From NCBI GenBank assembly GCA_022560025.1, contig JAFISE010000356.1, positions 1-15,107 on the forward strand: a DNA stretch of 15,107 bases, written 5' to 3'. The notes below the pieces were generated by a model. It ran no database searches. It was given only the letters and a program-made list of their open reading frames with translations, and was not told the origin of the DNA. Origin of the DNA: Stagonosporopsis chrysanthemi. Its lineage: Eukaryota; Ascomycota; Dothideomycetes; Pleosporales; Didymellaceae. Position numbers and translations under genes: made by a program. This document shows positions 1 through 8,192 of this stretch, piece by piece. Each line of letters begins with the position of its first letter. Within the stretch, counting starts at the first letter, position 1.

Positions 1-349
1 CTTTATCAATCCTACGAGGAGAGTAAAACACTGCTCCACCGTGATACTCCTCAGGTTCCTAGAAGTCAAGAGGTTTGCTCTTCTTCTTGTGCTTCTTCTA
101 AGTCTTAAGAACCTCTTTTAGGCCTGCTATCTCATAGTGGAGTAGCTGGTTTTGGACTGAGATGTGGTGGAGGGAGCAGCTGATCTTCCTCAGCTCCTTA
201 CTGCTCTTATCCTTAGCTACCTTGCGCAGTAGAGTCTCTATTTTGAGCCAATCTTTGCCAGAATAAGTTGAAGAAGAGCTTCTGCTAGCATTAGAAGCCT
301 GAGGAGAAGGCTCAGCAAAGCAGTGAAGGATGACGTTAGGTTAGAGGGG
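1..349 (-). pseudogene. pogo/Fot1-like transposase, C-terminal fragment (runs off the window edge)
   Basis: Read on the minus strand from about 349 down to 1, one frame gives a coherent ~115-residue stretch. It has a Ser-rich linker (SRSSSSTYSGKDWLKIETLL), a helical segment (SLHHISVQNQLLHYEIAGLK), a Lys-rich block (KKHKKKSKPLD) and a C-terminal Gly-Gly-Ala-Val-Phe-Tyr-Ser-Pro segment. This layout is the usual C-terminus of fungal pogo/Fot1 (DDE_1 family) transposases. The frame is interrupted only by TAG/TAA codons where Gln is expected, as C-to-T mutation of CAG/CAA would produce. The fragment begins right at the LINE tail repeat and supplies the part missing from the N-terminal piece at 6440-7573, so I read the two as one gene split by insertion. 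The true stop codon and the distal terminal inverted repeat lie outside the window. Mutation is much lighter here than from 465 onward. Confidence 0.85.
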
Positions 350-370
350 TTAGTTGGTTAGTTGGTTAGT
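350..370 (-). repeat. Short tandem repeat forming the 3' tail of the LINE
   Basis: The plus strand reads TTAGTTGG twice and then TTAGT, a perfect 8-bp repeat of about 2.6 units. It starts at the base where pogo transposase coding sequence stops. Non-LTR elements often end in poly(A) or a short tandem repeat, and in the element's own orientation this would be a (CCAACTAA)n tail. The repeat is seen directly; its role as the LINE tail is inferred from its position. Confidence 0.6.
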
Positions 371-849
371 ATTCATTTTACGTCTAGTTAATAAGGAATA
401 AGTCCACTATCTCGCCTCCTAAAGGGCATATACGACGTGCTAAGCTATAGAATTACAGTGCTGACACACTACCTTAGAAAGCATTTCTTGCCTGTGTAGG
501 TATTGCTACTATTTTAGAGCTACAGCTCCCCTTCTAGTTAGGGAGACTAGGCAATATATGTACATTAGGGTAATTTCCTTGCGTTTTAAAGCATTTATGT
601 GCTAAGGTAAAAGAAGGAGAGAGAGAGAGAGTAAGTAAGTGTGTGTGTAGGGGAGAGGATAAGAAGAGGAGAGAAAGAAAAGAGGGAGGATAGGGAGTTT
701 TGCAGCTAATGTGCTAGACCTGCTTCTGCTAGGTACTACATTGCTTGTTGCTGTTGCAAGGCTGTAAGAGCTAACAAAGGCAGATCTTAGTGTAGTATTG
801 TGTAAGCTAGACAAAGGCCTTAAAGGCCTCTAGATCTTTAATTAGCTCT
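371..849 (-). other. LINE 3' UTR, with a simple-sequence tract
   Basis: No coding similarity is visible in this stretch between the RNase H/CCHC end of ORF2 and the tail repeat. It contains a simple-sequence tract at 617-649, (GA)n then (GTAA)n then (GT)n on the plus strand, and a purine-rich run to about 700. Positions up to about 464 still contain TGG, TCA, CCA, TCG and TGA; beyond that these trinucleotides vanish. The left edge of the hypermutated block therefore lies inside this UTR rather than at the element end. Confidence 0.6.
617..649. repeat. Compound microsatellite (GA)n(GTAA)n(GT)n
   Basis: The plus strand reads about seven GA units, two GTAA units and then about five GT units. 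The tract lies in the LINE 3' UTR. A low-complexity 70-codon open frame across it on the minus strand is an artefact of the tract and is not counted as a gene. Confidence 0.85.
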
Positions 850-935
850 GCAGTATACGCTAAGCTCTTAGCCTAGCTAGATAGCAGTGTAGGTAGTTAA
901 AGCAGCTATTAGCTAAAGGTCCCTAGAGTCTTACA

Positions 936-980
936 GCAGAGCGCAAGGTGCTTTAGTATCTTGTCTTATCTGCATAAGCA
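936..980 (-). other. C-terminal C-x-C-x(9)-H-x(3)-C motif of LINE ORF2
   Basis: On the minus strand the residues read CLCR, one stop, DKILKHLALC. This fits the Cys-x-Cys ... His-x3-Cys signature found after RNase H in Tad1/I-type LINEs (commonly CxCG...K.HxxxC). The Cys and His codons are all intact. It is thought to bind nucleic acid through zinc. Confidence 0.7.
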
Positions 981-1249
981 GGTAAAGTTTTTATCCTTAT
1001 AGTTGTATTTTTAGTAGTACTAAGTAAAGTCTCTATGTATAGATTAAATAAAGAAAAGCCTAGCTAGAGTAGCTCTTAGTAGGTCTAGCTCCTTTAGACT
1101 GCTACATAGTATATAGTCTAAGTCCTAGCTCTTGTACTACTTAGAGAGCTTAGTCTTCTTATTAGACTACTAGGTCTATTGCGTGTGCTAAAGCATCTTA
1201 CAGGCTATTATTTTAATACCTAAGAGTGTAAGCATAGCTGCCTTTCTAG

Positions 1250-1680
1250 TTAGGAGTAATAGGTACTAAGCTTCTAGGTTAGCAAGTCTATCTGCTGCTT
1301 TGTTTTCTTTAATACCTAGGTATCTAGGGGCCTATTTAATAGAGATGTTGTATGTCTCTATAGTATTGTAGCACTCTAAGAAGGCTTATTATAAAGTAAA
1401 AGGTATAATACCTTTAAAGCACTATATAACTAAGGTACTATCTATATATAGCTAGATTTAGTAAGTATAGAGTGCTAGCTGTCTAATAGTGTGTTAGAAG
1501 CCTTTCTATACCCTAATAGCCTCTGTGTTAAAGACGTGCATAGTAGAGTAAAGTAAGCTGTATTTAGTCTGCAGTTGCTTTCTATCTTAATATACTACAA
1601 AGCTATAAGTAACCTGCTTTTTTCTATCTTTTATGTGCTGTTTAGATCTATCTAAGAAGATAGCAACGTCTAAAGGTAAA
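1250..1680 (-). pseudogene. RNase H domain of the LINE (broken)
   Basis: RNase H removes RNA from the RNA:DNA hybrid during retrotransposition. On the minus strand the domain begins DVAIFLDRSK (1st Asp; normally DGS). It continues through HVFNTEAI (Glu), LYIDST (2nd Asp) and a final APRYLGIKENKAADRLANLEA-like segment whose N-x-A-A-D motif carries the last Asp. The four acidic positions are all still encoded. The Gly after the first Asp is changed to Arg, and several Gln/Trp codons are stops. Confidence 0.8.
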
Positions 1681-1999
1681 AAGTTAGCTTACTATTCTTA
1701 AAATGCTTTTACTATACTTTTTTTATCTATACCTATTATTAGGTCTGTTTAGCAGCTAGGTAAGTAGTAAAAAGCTAATAGTGTTGTCTTAAGAATCTTA
1801 GGTAGTAGAGATCCTAAGTACTAGACTTTAGTCTATATTTACTATAGCTTTCTAGCTAACCTACCTATACTTATTTTTATAGCTACTATATAGCTAGTAA
1901 GTAGGTATTCTATATCTATTGTGCGTAGATATGTTACAAAGCAGAGTTTAGCTTCTTTTAACGTATTAGTAGCAGAAAGTAGTCTAGTGTCTTAGAAGA

Positions 2000-3450
2000 G
2001 AGTAGCAATAAAGGTTGTTTACTACACTAAGAGAATCTCTCTAGCTGCTATAGCTAGTGTTTTGTCTATAACTACTATATACTACTTTATATAAGTGCTA
2101 ACTTCTATAGGTCTGCTAGGTTTTAGTGTATATAAAAGCTTTATACAACCTTTATACTAGTACTTAGCTCTATATAAAAAAAATAAGTATATATAGGTTA
2201 TTATAGCTTTGTAGAAAAAGCTAGCTAGTAGTCTATAAGCTGTGTTTGCTAAGCTACAAATATAATAAGCTACCTTAGCTACTTTTATATTATATGTAGC
2301 TACGTAGCGCTTAAAGGTAAGCTTATAGTTAAACTAGATCTCTAGCTATTAAAAAGCTAGCTAGGTTCTTAATGTGTTTAGCAAGATTAGATAGATTGTA
2401 AGATATTTGTCTACTATATAAGGTAGTATGTAGCTGCTTTTTTATTAAGTAAGGTAGATTATTTCTTATTTTTCTAAGGCAAAGGTAACCTTATTAGCTG
2501 TACTCTATGCTTTAATCTGTTATAAGTCTACTGCTAGAAGCTAAATATTTTTATTAAAAAAGTGTAAGGCTTAATATAAGTATATATTATCTGCATATCT
2601 AAATCTCTTCTCTATGTTTATAGATAGCAGCTTTACTAGGTACAGTATATATAGAACTAAGGAGAAAGGTAAGCCTTGTAGTGTGCTGCAGGCAACTAGG
2701 TAGCTAGGAGTAGTAACTTAGTCTAGGCAGACTTAAACTCTTTAATTAGTAAGAAAAGAGTTAATAAAGAGAAAAGTCTTTTAAGGCTAGCTTTGTTAGG
2801 CTATCTAGTGTAGTAGGCAGTTTTTAAAAAGAGTGTTAAAAGCGCCTTATATGTCTAAAGTTACTATTATAATATACTAGCTTTTTACCTACGCTGCTTT
2901 TATATTGTAAGTAAATGCTGTAGTTAGATCTATAGCAGAGTGCTTTAAAAGAGCGCCTTTATACTAAAGGCTAAAGATCTTGTAAGTTATAGTAGTCTAT
3001 ATAATTCTTTTAGCTACTGTTCTTTTAAAGCTCTTTCTAATACAAGAAAAGAGCACTATAGGTCTTTAGAATTAAGGTAACGTCTAATCTTTCTTTCTTA
3101 CCTTAGGTATTATAGCTACTTCTATAAGCTTCTACTAGCCTAAGAAGTAGTTAAGTTAAAGGTATTACTAGAAGATTTGTTATATAAGTTCTCTTATCTA
3201 GGCCTAGTAGGCACAGAGTAGTTGTACTATAGAGTAGTCTGTTCTTAGCAAGGTGCTAGAAACTCTTATTATATTTTGCTTAGCTTTCTCTAGTAAGATG
3301 TGTGTACTCTAAGGGAGAAGCGCTGTTGCTTCTTACTATAGTTAGTAGCTAAGGTTATCTTCTACTATATAGCAGTTAAGAACTTACTCTTAAAGTGCTT
3401 TTACTTTTTCTAAGAGGTTAGATATTGTTTTACTGTCTACTATAAGAAAA
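2000..3450 (-). pseudogene. Reverse transcriptase domain of the LINE (broken)
   Basis: Conserved RT motifs can be read in order on the minus strand: IPKVRKKD (block 2a type), RPIVLFSCIRKSFKRTVAKR, motif A as TLDI followed by GAFN (TLDI at 2861-2850), motif B as LQGLPFSLVLYILY (Q-G-x-P at 2678-2667; normally PQGSP), and motif C as YADN (2597-2586; normally F/Y-x-DD). The second catalytic Asp of motif C is now Asn, explained by a single TCA-to-TTA change on the plus strand (GAT to AAT). With the many stops, this enzyme is dead in this copy. Confidence 0.88.
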
Positions 3451-3699
3451 GTGTCCTAATAGTTTAGTATAAGCTTGTACTAAGCAACTACTTTAAATAA
3501 ATCTTTGCTGTCTTTAGTATTATTAAGAATATATCTCTAGTATTATCTTTTAGCTTATTAAACTATTGTCTTAAAAGCTTATATTTTCTCTAGTAGAGTA
3601 CTGCTACTATAGTGCTGTTTAGTATGTTTATAAGCTTAGTAGGCTGTCTTGTACTTCTTTGTCTACTATAGTGCAGCACGTTCTTACTTATAATCTAGC

Positions 3700-4500
3700 T
3701 TACTTGCTATCTTTATAAAGTGCTAAACTACCTTTATTAGTATTATAGTGTATTTATTAAGCTGTGCTGTACTTTAAGCTCTAAGTAGGTCTAAGATGTT
3801 CTAGACACCTATCTTAACAAGCTTTGTAAACTTAAGTAAGCTTGCTTCTACAACTTAGTAGTAGTATTAATCTAAGTACTACATACTTCTTATAAAAGTA
3901 AGAATATAGGTTACTATTGTTTTGTAGTCTAAACTACTATGTATACTTGTATTAACTTATAATTAAGCAAATAAAACGTTAAAAAAAGTAAAGTTAATAA
4001 CCTAGCCTGCTTAGTGTGTTAGCTATCTTAAGATGCTAATATAGTCTATAAAGGTAGCAGCAGCCTACCTAGCTAGCTTAGCACCCCTGTTAGCTGTGCT
4101 AGCAGCTAAGTTAAAAGACTTGTACTTAGTGTTAAAGTTACTCTCTATAAAGCACTATTAAGAGAGTATTAGATATATAATATACTGTATTATACTAAGA
4201 GTATATAGCTATCTATAGTAGTTTAGTATAGAGACTTTGTTTATAATAGCTTATAGTAAGTCTAGGTAATTAAGGCTTTCTTTAGCTTAAAGTTTAAAGT
4301 AGTACTCTTTGCAGATATATATTATTACTCTAGAGTAGGTTAAGCCTAGTATATTAAGAGCATCCTAGGTACTAATAGGTACAAGGTATCTGTAGCCTAG
4401 GTAGGTAGAAGTTTTTAAGTTAGCACAGGTAAAGAGTTCTTAAATGCATACTACGTCTATACCTTTCTAGAAGGACACTTCTAGTATAGTAATATAGTAG
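3700..4500 (-). pseudogene. AP-type endonuclease domain of the LINE (broken)
   Basis: The minus-strand frame from about 4493 reads ITILEVSF, stop, KGIDVVCI, stop, ELFTCANLKTSTYLGYRYL. This matches the N-terminus of LINE exonuclease/endonuclease/phosphatase-fold domains, where the IQE Glu binds the metal; the Glu codon is kept at 4440-4438. Such domains nick target DNA to start insertion. I could not securely place the C-terminal SDH-type motif, so the lower boundary is approximate. Confidence 0.75.
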
Positions 4501-4559
4501 AAAGAGCTTTTACTAACGTTAGCCTAGTATATACAGAGTTAGTTTCTCTGCTAGCTAGG

Positions 4560-6380
4560 CTGTTAATACCTGTTGCAGGTAGGGGGTGTATATAGGTATT
4601 CTAGCATATAAATAGTAGTTTATTACTTATACTAGTGTCTTCTTTCTTTAAAGTTAAAAGGTTAGTATAGATAGTTAGTTATAAGTATAGACTGTTAGTA
4701 GATATATTTCTTATATTTAGGTTTGCACAGCCTGTAGTAGCTTGTCTTAGTCTCTTTTCTCTACTATTAGTAAGTAAGAATACTTAAGAAGCACTGCTTG
4801 TTTCTATTATAGCTGCTCTACTATTCTCTTTAGGTGCTTACCTTTAAAGAAGAGAGTAGAGAGCTAGGATCTCTTAAGTAGCCTCTAGAGAAGTACCCTT
4901 ATACTGTAGTATTATCTAGTAAAGAGTTGCCTTTACTATCTTGTAAAGATACTAATATATTGCTCTGCCTATATAGTAGATAGTATTTAGTTTAGCCTTA
5001 GTAAGCTTAATTATGTGTCTATATACCTAGTAGAAGGTAGCTAAGTAGTTAGAGTAACTAGCTAGGTGTAAGCTATAGTAGTTAGCACACTTAGCTTTAT
5101 AGTAACAGTCTATACTATAGAGCTCTTAGTGTCTATTTATATAGTCTCTACAGTGTGCACAGTAAGCAACTTATATATAGTAAGTAACATTATAGTACTA
5201 CTAGCAGCCTAGATTATGTTTTTAGATAGTAAGGTGTTTATAAATTTCTTTTAAGAATTAACTAGTACTAAAGAGCTAGAATAAGTAGACTAGCTCTTTG
5301 TATAATATAATCTATATAGTAAGTCTATTCTAGTTAGCTCTATAGTATAAGGGCCTACAGCTAACTAGCTGCTTGCTTGTTTATAAGCAGACCTCTTCTT
5401 CTACTAGCTAGGTAGTAGTAGGCAGTTTAGTACTATCTAAAGTCTAGAAAAAGCTAAGTACTCCTTGTACAGCATAGTTAATCTAGTGTTCTAAAATCTT
5501 AATTACTTTTCTACCTAGGGCTTTTACTATAAGCTTTTAGTTTCTTTAAGTTAAAAGTTAATCTTTAATTGTTTTATTTGCTAGCGTAATTACCTAGCTT
5601 ATATTAATTAGTAATATAGTAGAAATATTTTAAAAAGTAATTCTTTTTATACTTTTATATACTGCCTGTCTTATTATAAAGAGAAAAAGTTGTTGTAATT
5701 ATATTAATAGGTTAGAGATTGTAATAAAAATTTAAATATCTTTCTTTAGCTTAGAAGGCAGGTTAGGCTAGGACCTAGCAGAGTTTAAGGGCCTGCTACT
5801 GCCTTTACTTAGCACTGTATTTTAGAAGTTTCTAGCTACGTCTACCTAAGAGTAGTATCTTAATTCTTAGCTCCTAGGGTTGCTTTAATTAGTATTACTG
5901 CTCTAGCAGGAGCTAGAGAGAGAATTGCTTTAAGAGAGAGAAGTTAGAGCCTTAATAACTTTCTACTACAGTTCTGTAGTAATCTTAGCTTCTTAAGAGT
6001 TAAAATAGCTTTTTATATAATAATCTATAGCTGCTGCAAAGGTAGTAGTAATAGTGTTCTATAGCTAGGTAATCTTGTAAGTCTTAGTAATATAGTATTA
6101 GATAGTATTAGAGACTTAGAGTTTAAGAGCGCTCTTACTAGAGTTTAAGCTGCTTAGAAAGGGGGCCTAATAATTTAAGACCTTCTAGAGCTGTTCTAAG
6201 GCGCAGTTATTAAGATATTAAAGAGACTTAGAGTCTAGAGACTTTGTGTACTAAGAAGTTAGAAAGCTAAAAAGAGTAGAAAACTCTATTATCTTTGCTA
6301 TGCGCCTCTTTGTACATTGTATAAAGAGTACAAAAAGAGTTAGACGTGTCTTTAGAGTTACTATAGTAAGCTTAGTTAAT
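4560..6380 (-). pseudogene. LINE ORF1 (gag-like) relic with degenerate zinc knuckles
   Basis: On the minus strand one frame from about 6300 to 5740 is open apart from TAG/TAA at likely Gln codons and is rich in Ser, Thr, Lys and Asn, as gag-like LINE ORF1 products are. Downstream, at 5161-5150, the frame reads CAHC. At about 5096-5046 it reads KCANYYSLHLASYSNY, a mutated form of the C-x2-C-x4-H-x4-5-C knuckle often seen as KCxNCxGxHxAxxxxC (two Cys now Tyr). Such proteins bind the element RNA. The start codon cannot be placed with confidence. Confidence 0.65.
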
Positions 6381-6439
6381 TTGCTAGGATTTTTAGAGCT
6401 TCTAGAAAGAAGACCTAAAAATTAAAAAGTTAGTGTTTA

Positions 6440-7573
6440 GTAAGGCTAGAAGAGTACTATACTTGTTGCCTTAAAAGACTTAAGTATTAACTTCTAAGTA
6501 AACGTGCTTATTTAGGCCTTTTAAAATAAGTAAAAGAAGTTACTCTTCTTAATTACTAATAGTCTCTAGCTATTATAGAAGTGTGTTGTAAGCTTCTTTA
6601 AATACATAGTTAAGAAAGGCTTAAATAATACTACGTCTAATAGCTACAGTATATAAGTTAAGTAAAGAAAAAAGATAGCTAAGAGTATTTTATTTTAATT
6701 ATAGTAGTTAATAAAGTCTATTATTATATATAATCTATAGCTGTTAAGAATTAAAAGATACTACTTTTTCTACACCTTAGTTTTAGTAAAGCAATTAAAT
6801 ACCTGTTAAAGCTAAGCAAGGCCTATATTATTGTTAGTCTAGCTAGTAGGTAAGAAGAAAATAAGTACATTGTGTACTTCTAGCTGTACTTCTTCTACCT
6901 AGCTTAATTGCAGGGTACTGTTAGCAGACTTATAGAAGAGGCCTAGCAGTAGTACTGTCTTATTACTACACACACAGGCTAGCAGCGTAATCTAGGTACA
7001 ATTACTATCTTAAAGTAATGCTTTAACTTCTCTCTTCTTCTATATCTGCTTACTAAACATATATTTAGTTCTAGTAGTAATCTTAATTATAAAGCTCTTT
7101 TTATCTATATTATATATATAGCAGCTGTTAACCTTATATTTAGTAATCTTGCGTTATAGTAGGTTAAAGTATAGCTTATACTTTGTGTATAAATCAGCGT
7201 TGTAGCAATTAGCATCTATACTTGTTAAGTATTAAGAGATAAGATAGATTAAATAGTTGTTAATAAACTACATAACCTAGCTCTTGCTTACACGTTCCTT
7301 AGCTACAGATAACGCAAAGTTCTGTATTATCTCTCTTGTAGGTAGTATATAACAAGCAGTAAGCTCCTTTATATATACTACAAGCTCCTCCTCTTGTTGT
7401 GGGGTGAGCTTCTGCTGTGCAATTGCCTACTCCTTCTGCGAACGCGTTTTACCCCTCCACGTGCGCGTTAACGTTGACCACACAACACTATGCTTTTCTG
7501 CTATTTTAGACCACAGGATCTTATCTTCAGATGCAAAAGTATTACATTCTAACAGGGCTTCTTGTAATCCCAT
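6440..7573 (-). pseudogene. pogo/Fot1-like transposase, N-terminal ~380 codons (broken by RIP-type mutation and LINE insertion)
   Basis: The start is the ATG at 7573-7571 on the minus strand (MGLQEALLECNTFASEDKIL). It is followed by an N-terminal HTH region, a CENP-B-type DNA-binding segment (KLTPQQEEELVVYIKEL) and a DDE catalytic core. In the core I can read NIDKKSF (usually NMDEKGF; first Asp kept), LILNSYR (usually LILDGHG; second Asp now Asn), the segment for FIDYC.QNKILLAIFP, and LDVVLFKPF (third Asp kept). The frame continues to a segment near 6450 (ATSIVLF, stop, P), where homologues read ATGIVPLxP. There the frame leaves transposase sequence; the C-terminal ~115 codons are at 349-1. 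The total of about 500 codons equals the family's normal length. Above 7400 the sequence is nearly unmutated. Confidence 0.88.
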
Positions 7574-7665
7574 CGCGTTGTGTTGTTGTGGAGGTAAGAT
7601 AATAGGGGTGTTTTGGTGGTTCGGCGCATTGCGCGAATCCGCGCATTGCGCGCACAGACACGGTA
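7574..7665 (-). mobile_element. 5' end of the pogo/Fot1-like element, with subterminal direct repeats
   Basis: Upstream of the transposase ATG the sequence contains two perfect copies of GCGCATTGCGCG at 7624-7635 and 7641-7652 (17-bp period), followed by a few bases and a TA at 7664-7665. pogo-family elements insert at TA, and paired short GC-rich repeats next to the terminus are common in fungal members. I place the outer edge near 7663, with 7673 as an alternative since another TA follows at 7674-7675. The partner terminus lies left of the window, so the terminal inverted repeat cannot be confirmed here. Confidence 0.55.
7624..7652. repeat. Two 12-bp direct repeats GCGCATTGCGCG, 17-bp period
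   Basis: Exact copies lie at 7624-7635 and 7641-7652, separated by AATCC. Each copy is itself nearly palindromic (GCGCA/TGCGC). They are probably binding sites for the element's own transposase near its terminus. Confidence 0.75.
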
Positions 7666-7854
7666 GTTCCTTCTAGCGCGAGGATGATCAACAGAGTACT
7701 CCCGTGCCGAAGCCCGGGGATCACTTCGAAGAGGCCGACTTGCTACTTCAGGCTACTACCCGCGGTAAAGAGGTACGCATTGTAAGATCGAAGGACCGAG
7801 AGGTGAGCAGGCTGCGTATGGACTCGTACTGTGTAGAGTCACAAGAGGCACGAG

Positions 7855-7875
7855 CGACTCGCCATTATCGAGTCG
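7855..7875. repeat. Small inverted repeat (7-bp stem, 7-base loop)
   Basis: CGACTCG at 7855-7861 and its exact complement CGAGTCG at 7869-7875 flank CCATTAT. There is no T-run to suggest a terminator. It may be chance; its role is unknown. Confidence 0.35.
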
Positions 7876-7988
7876 GCGATGAGGGGACGTGCACGCGTAA
7901 ACATTGTTGACGCCAGATGTGTGTTGGGTGTATCTGGGTCAGCTATATACTGCATTGGTTGAAGCGCAGCATGAAGTTTGGTTGGAAA

Positions 7989-8012
7989 TCACGCCCGACG
8001 TATGACGTAAGC
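7989..8012 (+). repeat. Dispersed short repeat, copy 1 (other copy at 12825-12844)
   Basis: CGACGTATGACGTAAGC at 7996-8012 recurs at 12828-12844 as CGACGTATGATGTAAGC with one transition. A preceding TCACG is shared if a 4-bp gap is allowed. Copy 1 contains TGACGTAA, which resembles a CREB/ATF-type bZIP site. No longer similarity around the two copies is visible. Confidence 0.35.
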
Positions 8013-8192
8013 CCGTTGCAATTAGCGGTGGGGCGATGTTGTCTGTGAGTACCCTCGGGTGTCCTATCCGTGTATTCGCCTGTAACCGCAACAGCCTATT
8101 CAATATTCGTGTACTGTTTCAAAACGTTGATAGCCTCGGATATCTTGCCTGTGCTGCTTCGTTTGCCCTGCAACAGGCTCGACACAAGGGTG

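Larger units (their letters stand above)
850..4520 (-). pseudogene. LINE ORF2 polyprotein relic (endonuclease, reverse transcriptase, RNase H, zinc motif)
   Basis: In a LINE this protein nicks the target DNA, primes reverse transcription at the nick and copies the element RNA. The order of recognisable motifs on the minus strand is endonuclease (GIDVVCIQE, about 4464-4438), RT (IPKVRKKD near 3110-3085; TLDI at 2861-2850; LQGLPFSLVLY from about 2681; YADN at 2597-2586; VTFALEKQEIIYLT just below), RNase H (LDRSK at 1655-1641, NTEA, YIDST near 1445, AADRLANLEA near 1305-1275) and the terminal CCHC motif. The RT catalytic YADD reads YADN, and the RNase H DGS reads DRS. Stops occur every ~10-20 codons, almost all at expected Gln or Trp sites. 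Start and end are approximate because the frame is broken. Confidence 0.85.
350..6439 (-). mobile_element. Tad1-like non-LTR retrotransposon (LINE), nearly full length, inactivated by RIP-type mutation
   Basis: In minus-strand order the element contains gag-like ORF1 (about 6380-4560), endonuclease (from about 4500), reverse transcriptase (about 3450-2000), RNase H (about 1680-1250), a C-x-C-x(9)-H-x(3)-C motif (980-936), a 3' UTR and a short-repeat tail. The order gag, EN, RT, RH and CCHC matches fungal Tad1/I-type LINEs, and ~6.1 kb is a full-length size. Dozens of in-frame TAG/TAA codons at expected Gln and Trp positions make it non-coding now. It sits inside a pogo transposase gene: transposase residues before the break end near 6440-6454 and resume at 335-349. 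These two 15-bp stretches match at 12 of 15 positions and may be a mutated target-site duplication. The 5' boundary is uncertain by about 15 bp. Confidence 0.85.
465..7399. other. Hypermutated (RIP-type) block
   Basis: Across these ~6.9 kb the trinucleotides TCA, CCA, TCG, CCG and their complements TGA, TGG, CGA, CGG are almost absent; the one exception I noticed is a TCA near 7194. CTA, TTA, TAG and TAA are extremely common. ACA, GCA, ACG and GCG remain frequent. The last normal trinucleotides on each side are TGA at 462-464 and TGG at 7400-7402, so both edges are sharp. The block covers most of the LINE and ~960 bp of the pogo element. Transition mutation on both strands in repeated DNA is the hallmark of RIP in Pezizomycotina. 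Confidence 0.9.
7680..8192. other. Intergenic region between the transposon block and the 2EXR-like gene; no gene supported
   Basis: Base composition returns to normal and YCR-type trinucleotides are common, so mutation did not leak out of the transposon. A 68-codon plus-strand frame at 7704-7910 has no recognisable domain and I do not call it. A short perfect hairpin (CGACTCG, 7-base loop, CGAGTCG) lies at 7855-7875. The region presumably contains the 3' end of the minus-strand transcript of the gene to its right. Confidence 0.5.

Noticed and set aside
602..814. 70-codon minus-strand open frame
   Set aside because: It runs through a (GA)/(GT) microsatellite and gives a Ser/Leu-rich low-complexity translation in a LINE 3' UTR.
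465..7399. Centromere or AT-rich isochore without transposon content
   Set aside because: Ordered LINE and transposase motifs can be read through the block, so it is mutated transposon sequence.
7404..7676. 90-codon plus-strand open frame
   Set aside because: It is antisense to the lightly mutated start of the pogo transposase, whose minus-strand translation is clearly the real coding frame.
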